NCBI GenBank assembly: GCA_945865935.1
Contig: CAMBFI010000015.1
Coordinates: forward strand, 1 to 64,000
DNA length: 64,000 bases
Direction of reading: 5' to 3'
Source: Bordetella parapertussis
GTDB lineage: Bacteria > Pseudomonadota > Gammaproteobacteria > Burkholderiales > Burkholderiaceae_B
The notes under the pieces were generated by a model. The model made no database searches. It saw nothing but the letters and a program-made list of their open reading frames with translations, and was not told where the DNA came from. Shown piece after piece: positions 38,640 to 48,449 of the stretch. Numbering within the stretch: the first letter of the stretch is position 1; each line of letters opens with the position of its first letter. Both the position numbers and the translations under genes were made by a program.

Positions 38640-40316
38640 CTAGGTAGCTTCGCCAAAACCACGCGCCACAATGATCTCGACCAAATTCGGTCCGCCACTT
38701 GCTAACGCTTCTTTCAGCACTGTCGCGATTTGGCTTGGCTCGGTCACTAAACGCGAAGGCATGCCCATACTCTTGGCAACACCCGCAAAATCGATGGCAG
38801 GATTATCCATATCCATCGCCACAAACTGATCCGTGCCACGCATCGCAAGCAAACGCTCTTTGATGATGCGGTAGCTGCGGTTATTGATGATCACATAGGT
38901 GATCGGCAGCTTCAGGTGCGCAGCAGTCCACAACGACTGAATACTATACATCGCACTGCCATCGCCAATGGTCGCTACCACTTGTCGCTTCGGATGCGCC
39001 AGGCTCACACCCACTGCGCCGGCCATCCCAAAGCCCAGGCCACCACTTGCTAAGCCATAGTAAGCGTGCGGGTCGTCCATCGGTAGCATTGCAGAAATTG
39101 CGGGTGCAGCCGTGAGTGTTTCGTCTACAACGATCACGTCTTTTGGTAAGACATCCACTAACTGGCCGACCAGATAACGCTGATCAATCGGCTTGGCGTT
39201 CGCGCTCGCCGCAACATCTTGACGCGTCTTTGCACGCGCTGCAGACCAGTTGCGTGTCGCAAGCTCTTTTACCCGCGCTTGAGCTTGTTGTGCTTGTTCT
39301 GTCGTACGCGCTGCTCGCAAGATCGGCAGCAACGCTAGGAGCGTCTCCTTCACATCCGCACGCACTGCGGTCGCGGTCGAGTAATTTTTGCCGAGTTCCC
39401 AATCTCGTTCAGTGATGTGGGTGACGGGCAACTCTGGGGGCAGCGGTTCGACGGTGCTCATGGGCGACATGCGCAACAGATCCGCACCGAGGCACAAGAG
39501 GTGATCGTATTGTTCAAGTGTCTGCCGGACTTTCTTTTGATTGCGTGTCAGATCACCCATGCAAGTCGGGTGTGACGAGGGGTAGCGCGCGTTGTACGGA
39601 ACAGACTCTTGATAGACCGCGGCACCTAGCAGCTCGGCAAGCTCGCACGCTTGCGCAAACATACCGGCGTTGGCGATCTCGCGACCGGCAACAATCACGG
39701 GCTTTTTCGCCGCAAGCAAGGTTTGTGCGATCTGTTTCAGTGCAGCATCGCTCGGGCGCACAGCGGCGTCCACGACAGTGGGGAAACCAAATTCGATTTC
39801 TGCTTCTTCGTCGAGTACAGAGCCTGGCAAACTAATAAACACTGGCCCCATAGGTGGAGTGCGGGCAATCTTTGCGGCACGTCGAATAATGCGTGGCAGG
39901 TCTTCTAAGCGTGTGACCTCAAACGCCCATTTGACGAGTGGTGCGGCCATCGGCACGAGCGGCTCATACAGGAGTGGCTCTTGCAGTCCATAGCCCACTT
40001 CGTACTGACCCGCCGTGATCAATAAAGGCGAACCAGAAAACTTGGCGCTATAAATCGCCCCCATCGCATGGCCAAGTCCCGGCGCACAGTGCAAGTTACA
40101 AGCAACCAATTTATTCGTGGCGCGGGCAAAGCCATCGGCCATCCCAACCACGATCGACTCTTGTAAACCCAGCACATAGGTCAGCTCAGGGAACTGCGGC
40201 ACCGCTTCCATAATGGCAAGCTCAGTCGTACCGGGATTACCAAACATATGTGTCACGCCCTCATCCAGCAACAGCTTGATAAACGCCTGACGACCCGTCA
40301 TTTTTTGAACAGCCAT
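38640..40316 (-). CDS. ThDP-dependent 2-oxoacid decarboxylase (benzoylformate decarboxylase-like)
   Basis: A 558-aa thiamine-diphosphate enzyme with three domains: Pyr (1-180), central (190-330), PP (350-550). It resembles benzoylformate decarboxylase: FGNPGTTEL at 25-33 (BFD has FGNPGSNEL), ThDP-activating Glu53 in LQES, and the catalytic-type His76 in NLHCAPGLGHAMG. The PP domain has GGLGFGMAGAVG, GDGS and the closing NN. Acetolactate synthase is an alternative family label, but the His and first motif favour a decarboxylase. It faces the transporter operon and is followed upstream by a hydroxyacid dehydrogenase; the pair would turn a 2-hydroxyacid into an aldehyde. Confidence 0.8.
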   Translation of the reverse strand: MAVQKMTGRQAFIKLLLDEGVTHMFGNPGTTELAIMEAVPQFPELTYVLGLQESIVVGMADGFARATNKLVACNLHCAPGLGHAMGAIYSAKFSGSPLLITAGQYEVGYGLQEPLLYEPLVPMAAPLVKWAFEVTRLEDLPRIIRRAAKIARTPPMGPVFISLPGSVLDEEAEIEFGFPTVVDAAVRPSDAALKQIAQTLLAAKKPVIVAGREIANAGMFAQACELAELLGAAVYQESVPYNARYPSSHPTCMGDLTRNQKKVRQTLEQYDHLLCLGADLLRMSPMSTVEPLPPELPVTHITERDWELGKNYSTATAVRADVKETLLALLPILRAARTTEQAQQAQARVKELATRNWSAARAKTRQDVAASANAKPIDQRYLVGQLVDVLPKDVIVVDETLTAAPAISAMLPMDDPHAYYGLASGGLGFGMAGAVGVSLAHPKRQVVATIGDGSAMYSIQSLWTAAHLKLPITYVIINNRSYRIIKERLLAMRGTDQFVAMDMDNPAIDFAGVAKSMGMPSRLVTEPSQIATVLKEALASGGPNLVEIIVARGFGEAT

Positions 40317-40360
40317 TTTGTTCTCCCTAGATTATTTTTATGTCTTGATGCTTGCCAATT

Positions 40361-41428
40361 CTACAGACCCGCAAGCGTTTGCATCCGTACAGGATCCAGT
40401 CCTAATTTTTTAGCGGCGTCCAACATATCGGACCACGTGGTGGAATCGACCGGGATGCCATGCGCCATGCGCTTGGCGCGTGACTCACGTTCGGGCTCAC
40501 CCGCAACACGTACGCCTTCATGACCGGGCAAAGGCGGTGAGGCCTTCACCCACTCAATAAACGCCTTCATCTCGTGTTCAAACACGGAGCCATCCGCCAG
40601 CTTGGCGGGATCAAAGACGATAGACAGCATGCCATTGACGACACGACGCTTGCCATCGGCCGGAGCGTGCGTGGTCATTCCACCCGCCAGCGCACCGCCA
40701 AGCAATTCGCAGATGAGTGCAAGACCAAACCCTTTATGGTCGCCGAACGTGCACAAGGCACCAAGCGGAGGCTTGACTGCGTAGACGGGATCGGTCGTAG
40801 GTTTACCGTCACTATCGATCAGATAGCCTTCAGGTAGTTGCTCACCCTTATTGAAAGCGACACGGGCTTTACCCTGCGCAATGATGCTGGTCGCAAAATC
40901 GAGCAAGATCGGATCTTGGCCCGCCACGGGGATACCCACCGTAAAGGGGTTCGTACCAAACCGCGCATCTCCACCGCCAAAGGGTGCAACGATGGGGCGC
41001 GAAATAACATTGACGAAATGAATCGAAATCAAGCCTTGGGCGACTGTCATTTCGGCCCAAGCGCCAATCCGGCAGAGGTGATGAGAATTGCCCAGCGCCA
41101 CAATGCAGCTGCCATGCTCTTTTGCACGAGCGATCGCTAACTCCATCGCTTGATGCCCAATCGCCTGACCAAAACCACACTCGCCGTCTAGGCCAATCAT
41201 CGTGCCGCTATCCATCCGCGTCTGGATCTTGGCGTTAGGCTTCAAACTCCCTTCAAGATAGGCTTCGGCATAGCGCGGCAACATACCGACACCATGTGAA
41301 TCATGTCCTGTCAGGTTCGCTTGAATTAAATTTTCAGTGACGAGTTCGATTTCGCGAGCGTCGCTGCCAAAACCGGAAACGAGGTAGCGCACCGCAGCGC
41401 GCAAAGGCTCAATAGGGATAATGTGCAT
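40361..41428 (-). CDS. Hydroxycarboxylate dehydrogenase, Ldh2/YbiC family
   Basis: A protein of about 355 aa of the MDH2/LDH2 family, close in pattern to E. coli YbiC (HcxB), which oxidises 2-hydroxyacids such as hydroxyphenyllactate. It has the active-site segment NLTGHDSHGVGM (His about 45), ALGNSHHLCRIGAWAE and GDARFGTNPF. A GTG at 41437 with AGGA eight bases upstream is an equally possible start and would add three residues. It reads leftward 44 bases before the ThDP decarboxylase, so the two likely form an operon: hydroxyacid to 2-oxoacid, then decarboxylation. Confidence 0.87.
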   Translation of the reverse strand: MHIIPIEPLRAAVRYLVSGFGSDAREIELVTENLIQANLTGHDSHGVGMLPRYAEAYLEGSLKPNAKIQTRMDSGTMIGLDGECGFGQAIGHQAMELAIARAKEHGSCIVALGNSHHLCRIGAWAEMTVAQGLISIHFVNVISRPIVAPFGGGDARFGTNPFTVGIPVAGQDPILLDFATSIIAQGKARVAFNKGEQLPEGYLIDSDGKPTTDPVYAVKPPLGALCTFGDHKGFGLALICELLGGALAGGMTTHAPADGKRRVVNGMLSIVFDPAKLADGSVFEHEMKAFIEWVKASPPLPGHEGVRVAGEPERESRAKRMAHGIPVDSTTWSDMLDAAKKLGLDPVRMQTLAGL

Positions 41429-41451
41429 GTCTGCCACGGCGAGCGTCCTAT

Positions 41452-42543
41452 TTACACGTTAAACAAGAAGTTCATCACATCGCCATCCTGCACGATGTAT
41501 TCCTTGCCCTCAGCACGCATCTTGCCTGCTTCCTTGGCACCTTGCTCACCTTTAAAGGTAATGAAATCCTCATAGGCGATGGTTTGTGCGCGAATAAAGC
41601 CGCGTTCAAAATCGGTATGGATCACGCCGGCCGCTTGTGGGCCTGTTGCGCCGATCGGTACTGTCCAGGCGCGTACTTCTTTTACACCCGCGGTGAAATA
41701 GGTTTGCAACCCTAACAAAGTGAAGGCGCCGCGAATCAGGCGGTTTAAGCCTGGCTCTTGCATGCCCATGTCTTCAAGAAACACGGCCTTATCGTCGTCA
41801 GGCAGTTCTGCAATTTCGGATTCAATCGCGGCGCAGATCGCCACGACGGGTGCTTTGCGTGCGGTAGCGTATTCTGTCAGGCGATCAAGCAACGGGTTGT
41901 CTTTAAAGCCGTGATCACTGACGTTGCCTACGTACATGGCGGGCTTGGCAGTGATGAAACATAGCGGTGCAATCAAGGCCATGTCTTCGTCTGACAAACC
42001 GAGCGCACGAATCGGCTGCGCATCGTTTAACTGTTTGATGACCACCTCAAGAATCGCGACAACTTTTTGTGCGTCCTTATCGCCCGAGCGTGCAGTTTTT
42101 TGATAGCGATGCAAGGCTTTTTCAGCGGTTTGCATATCGGCCAAGGCAAGCTCAGTTTCAATCACTTGAATGTCAGAAATCGGATCGACACGGCCGGCGA
42201 CATGAATGACGTTGTCGTCTTCAAAGCAGCGCACCACGTTGATGATGGCGTTAGTTTCGCGGATGTGTGACAAGAACTGATTGCCCAAGCCTTCGCCTTG
42301 ACTGGCGCCAGCCACCAAGCCTGCGATATCCACAAATTCAACCGTGGCATGCAAGATGCGCTCGGGGTTGACGATTTCAGCGAGCTTGCCTAAGCGGGCG
42401 TCAGGTACCTCGACCACGCCTACGTTTGGCTCGATCGTACAAAAAGGATAGTTTTCGGCAGCAATACCCGCCTTCGTGAGGGCATTAAAAAGGGTTGATT
42501 TACCGACGTTGGGCAAACCAACGATGCCACATTGCAGAGCCAT
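41452..42543 (-). CDS. ychF: Ribosome-binding ATPase YchF
   Basis: A 363-aa Obg-family P-loop ATPase that binds the ribosome. It has [15 protein letters not shown] at 8-22, DIAGLV, and the C-terminal TGS-like domain ([13 protein letters not shown]-type start, here [12 protein letters not shown]). I start at the ATG at 42543 (MALQCGIVG); the longer frame is not conserved. pth and rplY nearby on the same strand are its usual neighbours in betaproteobacteria. Confidence 0.95.
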   Translation of the reverse strand: MALQCGIVGLPNVGKSTLFNALTKAGIAAENYPFCTIEPNVGVVEVPDARLGKLAEIVNPERILHATVEFVDIAGLVAGASQGEGLGNQFLSHIRETNAIINVVRCFEDDNVIHVAGRVDPISDIQVIETELALADMQTAEKALHRYQKTARSGDKDAQKVVAILEVVIKQLNDAQPIRALGLSDEDMALIAPLCFITAKPAMYVGNVSDHGFKDNPLLDRLTEYATARKAPVVAICAAIESEIAELPDDDKAVFLEDMGMQEPGLNRLIRGAFTLLGLQTYFTAGVKEVRAWTVPIGATGPQAAGVIHTDFERGFIRAQTIAYEDFITFKGEQGAKEAGKMRAEGKEYIVQDGDVMNFLFNV

Positions 42544-42585
42544 AAGAATCCTGAATTTCTGAAGGGTGGAACAGCTGTATAGAAT

Positions 42586-44172
42586 ATGAAGATTGAGTTT
42601 AACGCTTTGGGTCCCGCCATGTATCTCGATGACCACCTCACTCGTCCGTTCGGATCCATCCCGGAACTGGTCCATGTCACGGCCGCAGAGCGCCCGACTC
42701 AACCAGCCTTAATACTGGACGGGCACACCCTCACCTACGCTGAGCTGGATCAGCTGATTGGACAGGTAGCCAGCAGCCTGCAACGGGAGGGACTGAGGCA
42801 AGGCCAGGCCGTCGCCGCCTGTGCGAGCACCTCCTTTGCATACGTTGCGCTATTTTTAGGTGTTCTGCGGGCGGGCGGACTCATGACCCCCTTGCCGCCC
42901 TCCGCCACCCCGCAAAACCTTTCCGCCATGCTGGCCAACTCTGGCGCCACGATCTTGTTTCTGGATCAGGCTTGCGCGCGCCAATGGTCAACCGACGACC
43001 AAGCCGCAGCGGGGCTCAAGAGGGTGTGGCTCGACAACTCCTCAGGCGGCGCAACAGACTGGTCAAACTGGGTCGCCACAGACGCTGCCCCGACCCCCGT
43101 CGCGCCCGAGCCGCACTGGCCTTTTAATTTGATCTATTCGTCCGGCACGACCGGGACACCAAAAGGGATCGTGCAGCCGTGCTCGATGCGTTGGGCGCAC
43201 GTGCAACGGGCCGCGACTAATGGCTATGGTCCAGATACGATCATGCTGGCGTCCACCCCGCTGTATTCCAATACGACTCTCGTTGCACTCTTGCCCACTC
43301 TGGCCTTGGGTGGCACCGTGATCTTGATGTCGAAGTTCGATACCGGTCGCTATTTAGAGCTCGCCCAGCAGCATCGCGTCACGCACACGATGCTCGTCCC
43401 TGTGCAATATCAACGACTCATGGATGATCCCCATTTTGATACGTTCGATCTCTCGTCTTTTGAGGCAAAGTTTTCGACGAGTGCGCCGTTCGGTGCGGCA
43501 CTCAAGGCCGAGGTATTGCGCCGCTGGCCAGGCCGTTTGACTGAGATCTATGGCATGACCGAAGGCGGGGGCCGCTGTGAGCTCGAAGCCCACAACTATC
43601 CTCACAAACTCCACACCATCGGAAGACCGGCCAGCGGACACGATATCCGGCTGATCGACGAGCAGGGTCGTGAAGTCTCACCGGGTGAAACCGGTGAAAT
43701 TGTAGGGAGCTCTGCAGCCATGATGGAGGGGTATTTCGGCATGCCCGAAAAAACGCGCGAGGTCGAATGGTTTGACGCCAAAGGCAAGCGCTTTATTCGC
43801 ACCGGGGATATCGGACGTTATGACGAAGACGGCTTTCTGATTTTGTCTGACCGAAAAAAAGATATGGTGATCTCTGGCGGCTTCAATATTTATCCCAGCG
43901 ATCTCGAAGCCGAACTCAATCAACACCCCTCAGTGCGTGAGTCCGCCGTCGTGGGTGTGCCGTCAAGACAATGGGGAGAAACGCCCGTCGCCTATGTGGT
44001 GCTGCGACCGCACGCAACGGACACCGCTGAAGTCTTACTTGGTTGGGTCAATGCAAGAGTAGGCAAAACCCAACGTTTAGCTGATTTGCTGTTAGTTAAG
44101 AGCCTCCCCCGCAGCGAAATCGGCAAAGTCTTGAAGCGACAGCTACGCGAGGAATACTCCACTCGAAATTAA
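42586..44172 (+). CDS. AMP-forming acyl-CoA synthetase / CoA ligase
   Basis: A 528-aa ANL-superfamily adenylating enzyme, activating a carboxylic acid as acyl-AMP then acyl-CoA. Motifs: P-loop-like [13 protein letters not shown] (about 180-193), [30 protein letters not shown], and the C-terminal lysine context [15 protein letters not shown]. Acid substrate unknown. Start uncertain: ATG 42586 or ATG 42619 (MYLDDHLTR), neither with a good Shine-Dalgarno. Divergent from ychF by 42 bases, so it is inserted in the ychF-pth neighbourhood. Stop overlaps the next gene's stop. Confidence 0.85.
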   Translation: MKIEFNALGPAMYLDDHLTRPFGSIPELVHVTAAERPTQPALILDGHTLTYAELDQLIGQVASSLQREGLRQGQAVAACASTSFAYVALFLGVLRAGGLMTPLPPSATPQNLSAMLANSGATILFLDQACARQWSTDDQAAAGLKRVWLDNSSGGATDWSNWVATDAAPTPVAPEPHWPFNLIYSSGTTGTPKGIVQPCSMRWAHVQRAATNGYGPDTIMLASTPLYSNTTLVALLPTLALGGTVILMSKFDTGRYLELAQQHRVTHTMLVPVQYQRLMDDPHFDTFDLSSFEAKFSTSAPFGAALKAEVLRRWPGRLTEIYGMTEGGGRCELEAHNYPHKLHTIGRPASGHDIRLIDEQGREVSPGETGEIVGSSAAMMEGYFGMPEKTREVEWFDAKGKRFIRTGDIGRYDEDGFLILSDRKKDMVISGGFNIYPSDLEAELNQHPSVRESAVVGVPSRQWGETPVAYVVLRPHATDTAEVLLGWVNARVGKTQRLADLLLVKSLPRSEIGKVLKRQLREEYSTRN

Positions 44173-44948
44173 GTGGCTCCATTTGCGAATTGGAGTCCTA
44201 TCAACACGACAGCAAGTGGCCCCGCATTGAAGAGGGCATGTAACAACATCGCCGCACCGATACCGCGCTCAACACGCATCCAGGCTAATACCTGGCCTGT
44301 CACCCACTGGGGGAGCACCAAGACCATCATCATCCACCACGCCATCTGCTCAAACTGGAAGTTGTGCAGATGCAAGGCAGCAAAGGCCAGAACCGACGCG
44401 TGCATGACCCAAGGGAAATACCGGCAATAGGCTCTCAGCCATGGCCACGCCCAGACACGTGGCATCACGTTCCAGCGCCCCAACCACCATAAGATCAATA
44501 CGGACATCCCGAGCAAACTGCCGGCCCACCACTGCATCCCATTTAAAAAAACCAGGACAAGCACCGGCACCAACCAGAGCGCATGGATCGGACGCCTGAG
44601 GCCAAAGCGAAACAACAGCTCTTCCACGATAGGTGCCCAAATTAACGCCAGAAACCAGGGGAGATTGCGCACATCGAGCCGATGCGTCGCACCACTCAAC
44701 TCGAACACGGTCAACACGAGCGGACCCAATAAAACGATATTGACGAACCAAAGCGTCGCCGCCCACGCCAGTAATCGCTTGGGTGCTATGCCTGGCCACC
44801 AATCCGCGTGCCAGGCTCCAAACGCGCGCGCCGTGGCGGGACGGTTAGCGAACGTTCTTCTTAGGTTTGGGCGTCTAATAAAGCGAAGACACTGCGTCAA
44901 CTCCTCACGAAACGGCAACAGGCCTGTCGCGCGCTCTTGTTGACTCAT
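44169..44948 (-). CDS. CPBP-family intramembrane glutamic protease homologue
   Basis: A 259-aa membrane protein with about seven membrane segments. It holds the CPBP (Abi, Rce1-like) motifs: [13 protein letters not shown] (EE..xR) near 109-121, FAALHLHNF (F-x3-H) and LLHALFNA (H-x3-N). These are the catalytic residues of intramembrane proteases, so it is probably active. Substrate unknown; bacterial members range from bacteriocin immunity to regulated proteolysis. Its ATG overlaps the pth stop by four bases. Confidence 0.82.
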   Translation of the reverse strand: MSQQERATGLLPFREELTQCLRFIRRPNLRRTFANRPATARAFGAWHADWWPGIAPKRLLAWAATLWFVNIVLLGPLVLTVFELSGATHRLDVRNLPWFLALIWAPIVEELLFRFGLRRPIHALWLVPVLVLVFLNGMQWWAGSLLGMSVLILWWLGRWNVMPRVWAWPWLRAYCRYFPWVMHASVLAFAALHLHNFQFEQMAWWMMMVLVLPQWVTGQVLAWMRVERGIGAAMLLHALFNAGPLAVVLIGLQFANGAT

Positions 44949-45541
44949 GCAGGGTTATCGCGATGCAACTGTGCTGTTGCGCGCACAAAGTCACCCGCCA
45001 AAAAAAGTGGCATCACAGCGCGACAACGTGTCAGGCAATCGTCAATCGCCATCTGGTCTTCTCGGCGGGGCGGATGCAAAACGAAATCTGCGACCTCTTG
45101 GGTTAGGTTAAGGGTTCGCGGGTGACCAATCCCCAAACGCAAACGCCAAAAGTCTGCACTCCCCAGCACCGACTGGATATCTCGCAACCCGTTATGACCG
45201 GCGTGGCCGCCCCCTTGCTTGACTTTAACCTGACCCGGAAAGAGATCAAGCTCGTCGTGCAGGACCAGGATTTCTTGTGCTTCCAGTTTATAAAAATGCG
45301 CTAAGGCGCCGACACATTGGCCTGAACGGTTCATATATGTTTGAGGCTTTGCAAGAAAGACCTGCTCGGCCTGCACTCGCGCCTTGGCCACTAGCCCCGA
45401 AAAAGACTTCTCGCTAGTGAAACTCGCACGCAAATCCTCTGCAACCGCATCAGCCAACCAAAAGCCTGCGTTATGACGCGTGCGCTCATAATCCGCCCCG
45501 GGATTACCAAGGCCCACGATAAGTTTGATTGGTTTAGCCAT
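44945..45541 (-). CDS. pth: Peptidyl-tRNA hydrolase
   Basis: Releases tRNA from peptidyl-tRNA that has dropped off the ribosome. The 198-aa protein begins [26 protein letters not shown] with the catalytic His in the RHNAG motif and continues with [10 protein letters not shown] and [10 protein letters not shown] start at ATG 45541; a longer start is not conserved. It lies downstream of rplY, separated by the rplY terminator. Confidence 0.96.
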   Translation of the reverse strand: MAKPIKLIVGLGNPGADYERTRHNAGFWLADAVAEDLRASFTSEKSFSGLVAKARVQAEQVFLAKPQTYMNRSGQCVGALAHFYKLEAQEILVLHDELDLFPGQVKVKQGGGHAGHNGLRDIQSVLGSADFWRLRLGIGHPRTLNLTQEVADFVLHPPRREDQMAIDDCLTRCRAVMPLFLAGDFVRATAQLHRDNPA

Positions 45542-45555
45542 GCCTGCATTAGAAA

Positions 45556-45590
45556 GCAAAAGCCCCGCTTGCGCAAAACGCGAGCGGGGC
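45556..45590 (-). terminator. Terminator after rplY
   Basis: GCCCCGCT (45562-45569) pairs with AGCGGGGC (45583-45590) with further pairs in the GC-rich loop; on the minus strand the stem is followed by TTTTGCTTT. It sits between rplY and pth, 15 bases before the pth start. Confidence 0.8.
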
Positions 45591-45640
45591 GATCAGAACG
45601 TGCAGTCACTGAACCCTAACGGTTCAGAACCATACGAACC

Positions 45641-46264
45641 TTAAGCGGCTGGTGCAGCAGGAGCTGCGCCTTCTGGCTTGGCGTCAGCATCATCGCTTGC
45701 GCCACCCTTCACGATTGCAGTCACCAACACAGGGTTGGTGTCGCCGCGATGGGGAACGTGGGTCACGCCGCTTGGCAACGTGATGTCCGCCAAGTGGATC
45801 GAACCACCACCCACCAAGTTGCTCAGATCGACTTCGATGAATTCTGGCAGATTGGCTGGCAAGCAAGAAATGTCGAGGTCAGTCAACACGTGCGAAATGA
45901 TCGCAGCGCTGATTTTGACAGCCGGCGAGATCTCAGCGTTGATGAAGTGCAGTGGCACCTTGGTGTGCAAGACTTGATCTGCAGAAACACGCTGGAAATC
46001 AAGGTGCATCACGATTTGCTTGAAGGGATGCCACTGAACCGAACGCAACAGCACTTGCTGGCTCTTGCCTTCGAGTTGCATGTCAAGAATCGATGCATGA
46101 AATTTCTCTTTGCGCAGGGCGTGAAAAATTTCGTTGTGATCGAGTTCGATATTAACGGGCTGCTCTTTGCCACCATAAACGATGGCTGGGACACGGCTCG
46201 CACGGCGCAGGCGGCGGCTCGCACTCGTTCCCTGTACGCTGCGTGGGGTTGCATTAAATTGCAT
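45641..46264 (-). CDS. rplY: 50S ribosomal protein L25 / general stress protein Ctc
   Basis: The 207-aa long (Ctc-type) form of L25, which binds 5S rRNA. N-terminal L25 domain (about 1-95): [22 protein letters not shown]-terminal Ctc beta domain (about 100-185), then an Ala/Glu/Pro-rich tail. Start at ATG 46264 with GGAG six bases upstream. It lies between prs and pth, the common order in betaproteobacteria. Confidence 0.96.
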   Translation of the reverse strand: MQFNATPRSVQGTSASRRLRRASRVPAIVYGGKEQPVNIELDHNEIFHALRKEKFHASILDMQLEGKSQQVLLRSVQWHPFKQIVMHLDFQRVSADQVLHTKVPLHFINAEISPAVKISAAIISHVLTDLDISCLPANLPEFIEVDLSNLVGGGSIHLADITLPSGVTHVPHRGDTNPVLVTAIVKGGASDDADAKPEGAAPAAPAA

Positions 46265-46370
46265 GAAAAACTCCAAAAAGGGTGGATATCACCCGGTTAA
46301 AACGTTGCCTGAATATCAGTCAACGGGTTTGCCGACCACCGCGACCAGTGGCTGGCAAATTCTTTACGCT

Positions 46371-47321
46371 CTAGTCAACGAACAATGAGCTCACTGACTC
46401 TGCGTTGGAAATTCGTAAAATCGTCTCGCCCAGCAATGCTGCGCAGGATAATTGCCTGATCTTGCCGCAAGCGCGTCCTTCCTCAGACAAAGGAATGGTA
46501 TCTGTCACGACAAGCTCGGTGAGCTCAGAACCATTAATGCGCTCGATCGCACCACCCGACAACACCGCATGCGTACAGTAGGCATAGACTGCTCCTGCGC
46601 CACGCTCTTTGAGCGCTTGCGCTGCCTTACAGAGCGTGCCAGCCGTATCGACCATATCATCCATAATCAAACAAGTGCGGCCATCGACCTCACCAATAAT
46701 ATTCATGACTTCTGAGACGTTGGCGCGTGGACGACGTTTATCGATAATCGCCAAGTCCGCCTCAAGCTGTTTCGCCAACGCCCGGGCACGCACCACACCA
46801 CCGATATCAGGCGACACGACCACGAGATTAGTCAAATTGCGGCGCCAGATATCACCCAACAGAATCGGACCTGCGTAAATATTGTCGACAGGAATATCAA
46901 AAAAACCCTGGATTTGATCTGCGTGTAAATCCATTGTGAGCACGCGATCAACGCCTGCCACCTGCAGCATATTCGCAACAACCTTGGCCGTAATCGCCAC
47001 GCGTGCAGAACGCGGGCGGCGGTCCTGGCGTGCATACCCAAAATATGGGATGGCAGCGGTGATACGGCCGGCCGAGGCACGGCGCAACGCATCTACCATC
47101 ACCATCACTTCCATCAGATTGTCATTGGTGGGCACACAGGTCGGCTGCAACACGAAAACATCTTTACCGCGAACGTTTTCGTTAATTTCAACCATGACTT
47201 CACCATCCGAGAAACGACCTACGGTCATGCGACCCAAGGACATATCTAGGTGATTCACCACATCAACGGCCAGCCGTGTATTGGCGGTGCCGGTAAAAAT
47301 CATAAAACTATCGTTGGCCAT
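46371..47321 (-). CDS. prs: Ribose-phosphate pyrophosphokinase (PRPP synthetase)
   Basis: Makes PRPP from ribose 5-phosphate and ATP for nucleotide, histidine and NAD synthesis. The 316-aa protein has FTGTAN near the start, the ATP-loop [11 protein letters not shown], the PRPP signature [20 protein letters not shown], and the usual metal ligands in [16 protein letters not shown] 47321 is chosen; a GTG five codons upstream is also possible. The tRNA-Gln gene precedes it on the same strand with a terminator between. Confidence 0.97.
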   Translation of the reverse strand: MANDSFMIFTGTANTRLAVDVVNHLDMSLGRMTVGRFSDGEVMVEINENVRGKDVFVLQPTCVPTNDNLMEVMVMVDALRRASAGRITAAIPYFGYARQDRRPRSARVAITAKVVANMLQVAGVDRVLTMDLHADQIQGFFDIPVDNIYAGPILLGDIWRRNLTNLVVVSPDIGGVVRARALAKQLEADLAIIDKRRPRANVSEVMNIIGEVDGRTCLIMDDMVDTAGTLCKAAQALKERGAGAVYAYCTHAVLSGGAIERINGSELTELVVTDTIPLSEEGRACGKIRQLSCAALLGETILRISNAESVSSLFVD

Positions 47322-47362
47322 GGTCGAGGCAGTCACAGACAGTAAGAATTTAGATGCGGAAC

Positions 47363-47414
47363 AAAAAAGCTGCTGAACAAAGGCGCATCAAACGCTGACT
47401 AGTTCAACAGCTTT
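47363..47414 (-). terminator. Terminator between tRNA-Gln and prs
   Basis: On the minus strand AAAGCTGTTGAAC pairs with GTTCAGCAGCTTT (one G-U) across a 24-base loop and is followed by TTTTTTG. It ends the ispE/tRNA-Gln transcript before prs. Confidence 0.75.
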
Positions 47415-47423
47415 GCATTTGGG

Positions 47424-47497
47424 CTGGGGAGGAAGGATTCGAACCTTCGCATGCCGGAATCAAAATCCGGTGCCTTAACCAGCTTGGCGACTCCCCA
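47424..47497 (-). tRNA. tRNA-Gln (anticodon UUG)
   Basis: A complete cloverleaf of 74 bases on the minus strand: acceptor TGGGGAG/CTCCCCA, D arm GCC...GGC, anticodon stem CCGGA/TCCGG with loop TTTTGAT (anticodon TTG), T arm GAAGG-TTCGAAT-CCTTC, discriminator G. The next three bases are CCC rather than CCA, so the 3' CCA is not encoded. It lies one base from the ispE stop. Confidence 0.97.
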
Positions 47498-47498
47498 A

Positions 47499-48425
47499 CT
47501 AACTATCAACCCAATCCTGCAGAGGGTGCACATCCAAACCGTTACAGACTAAAACAGACTGTATGGGACTTGGCGTGTCCGCCGTAGCAGTATCGGAAAA
47601 ATCCGTACTTATTTTAGCGAGCAATCTCTGGCGAGCGTTTTCAGCGAGCATGGCGTCAGGGAAACTCAAAAATAGACATGCCCCAGACCCTGTCATGCGC
47701 GCCTTAAAACCATTCGCACTAAGTTCGGCTTTATCTAGCCAATCCAGTGCTTGCCGCACAACTGGGTAACGCTTTAACACCACAGGCTGCAAATCATTGC
47801 GCCCGAACCCCAAACTAGTCACAATTTGGCGCCCAGAAAAGTCCATTATTTTGACCGGATCGGTGTTTCTTGTCAAATCCGGATCCTGAAAAATCCCTTG
47901 CGTAGGCACATGTTGCGCGGGCTGAACCACCAAATAGGCCTGCTGCGGCAATTCCAGCGCGGTGAGCTTCTCGCCAATTCCTTCGGCAAAGGCACTTTGT
48001 CCAAAAATAAAAAAGGGCACATCGGCCCCCAAGCCGAGCCCTACCTGCATCAACGCCTGCCGAGTCAGACGTGTCTGCCATAGGCGATTCAAGGCAATCA
48101 GCACGGTGGCGGCATCACTGGACCCGCCCCCCAGGCCAGCGCCTGAAGGAATGCGCTTGCGCACACGCATCTGCGCGCCAAGCTTGGTGCCCGTGTGCTG
48201 TTGCAAGGCTTTTGCTGCCCGAACCACCAGATCATCGTCGTGGGCAACCCCCGCCATATCGGTTTCGCGAACAATTTGCCCATCGCTACGCGTGTCAATA
48301 TCCAGCAGATCACACACATCGATCAACCGAAACACAGTTTGCAGCTGGTGGTAACCGTCTGGGCGACGGCCAATCACATGCAGAAAAAGATTCAGCTTAG
48401 CGGGCGCGGCAAGGTCATAAAGCAT
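47499..48425 (-). CDS. ispE: 4-diphosphocytidyl-2-C-methyl-D-erythritol kinase
   Basis: A GHMP kinase of the non-mevalonate isoprenoid pathway. The 308-aa protein opens APAKLNLFLHVIGRRPDGYH and holds the ATP-binding PSGAGLGGGSSDAATVL near 92-108 and the third GHMP motif MTGSGACLFL near the C-terminus. It follows lolB by 24 bases, and the tRNA-Gln gene follows it; lolB-ispE-tRNA-Gln-prs is typical of betaproteobacteria. Confidence 0.96.
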   Translation of the reverse strand: MLYDLAAPAKLNLFLHVIGRRPDGYHQLQTVFRLIDVCDLLDIDTRSDGQIVRETDMAGVAHDDDLVVRAAKALQQHTGTKLGAQMRVRKRIPSGAGLGGGSSDAATVLIALNRLWQTRLTRQALMQVGLGLGADVPFFIFGQSAFAEGIGEKLTALELPQQAYLVVQPAQHVPTQGIFQDPDLTRNTDPVKIMDFSGRQIVTSLGFGRNDLQPVVLKRYPVVRQALDWLDKAELSANGFKARMTGSGACLFLSFPDAMLAENARQRLLAKISTDFSDTATADTPSPIQSVLVCNGLDVHPLQDWVDS

Positions 48426-48449
48426 AGTCGGTCAGGCCTTCACAGCAGT

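Noticed and set aside
44169-44948. CPBP protein as an anti-phage abortive infection gene
   Set aside because: The family is called Abi, but this gene is coupled to pth among housekeeping genes and no other defence gene is present.
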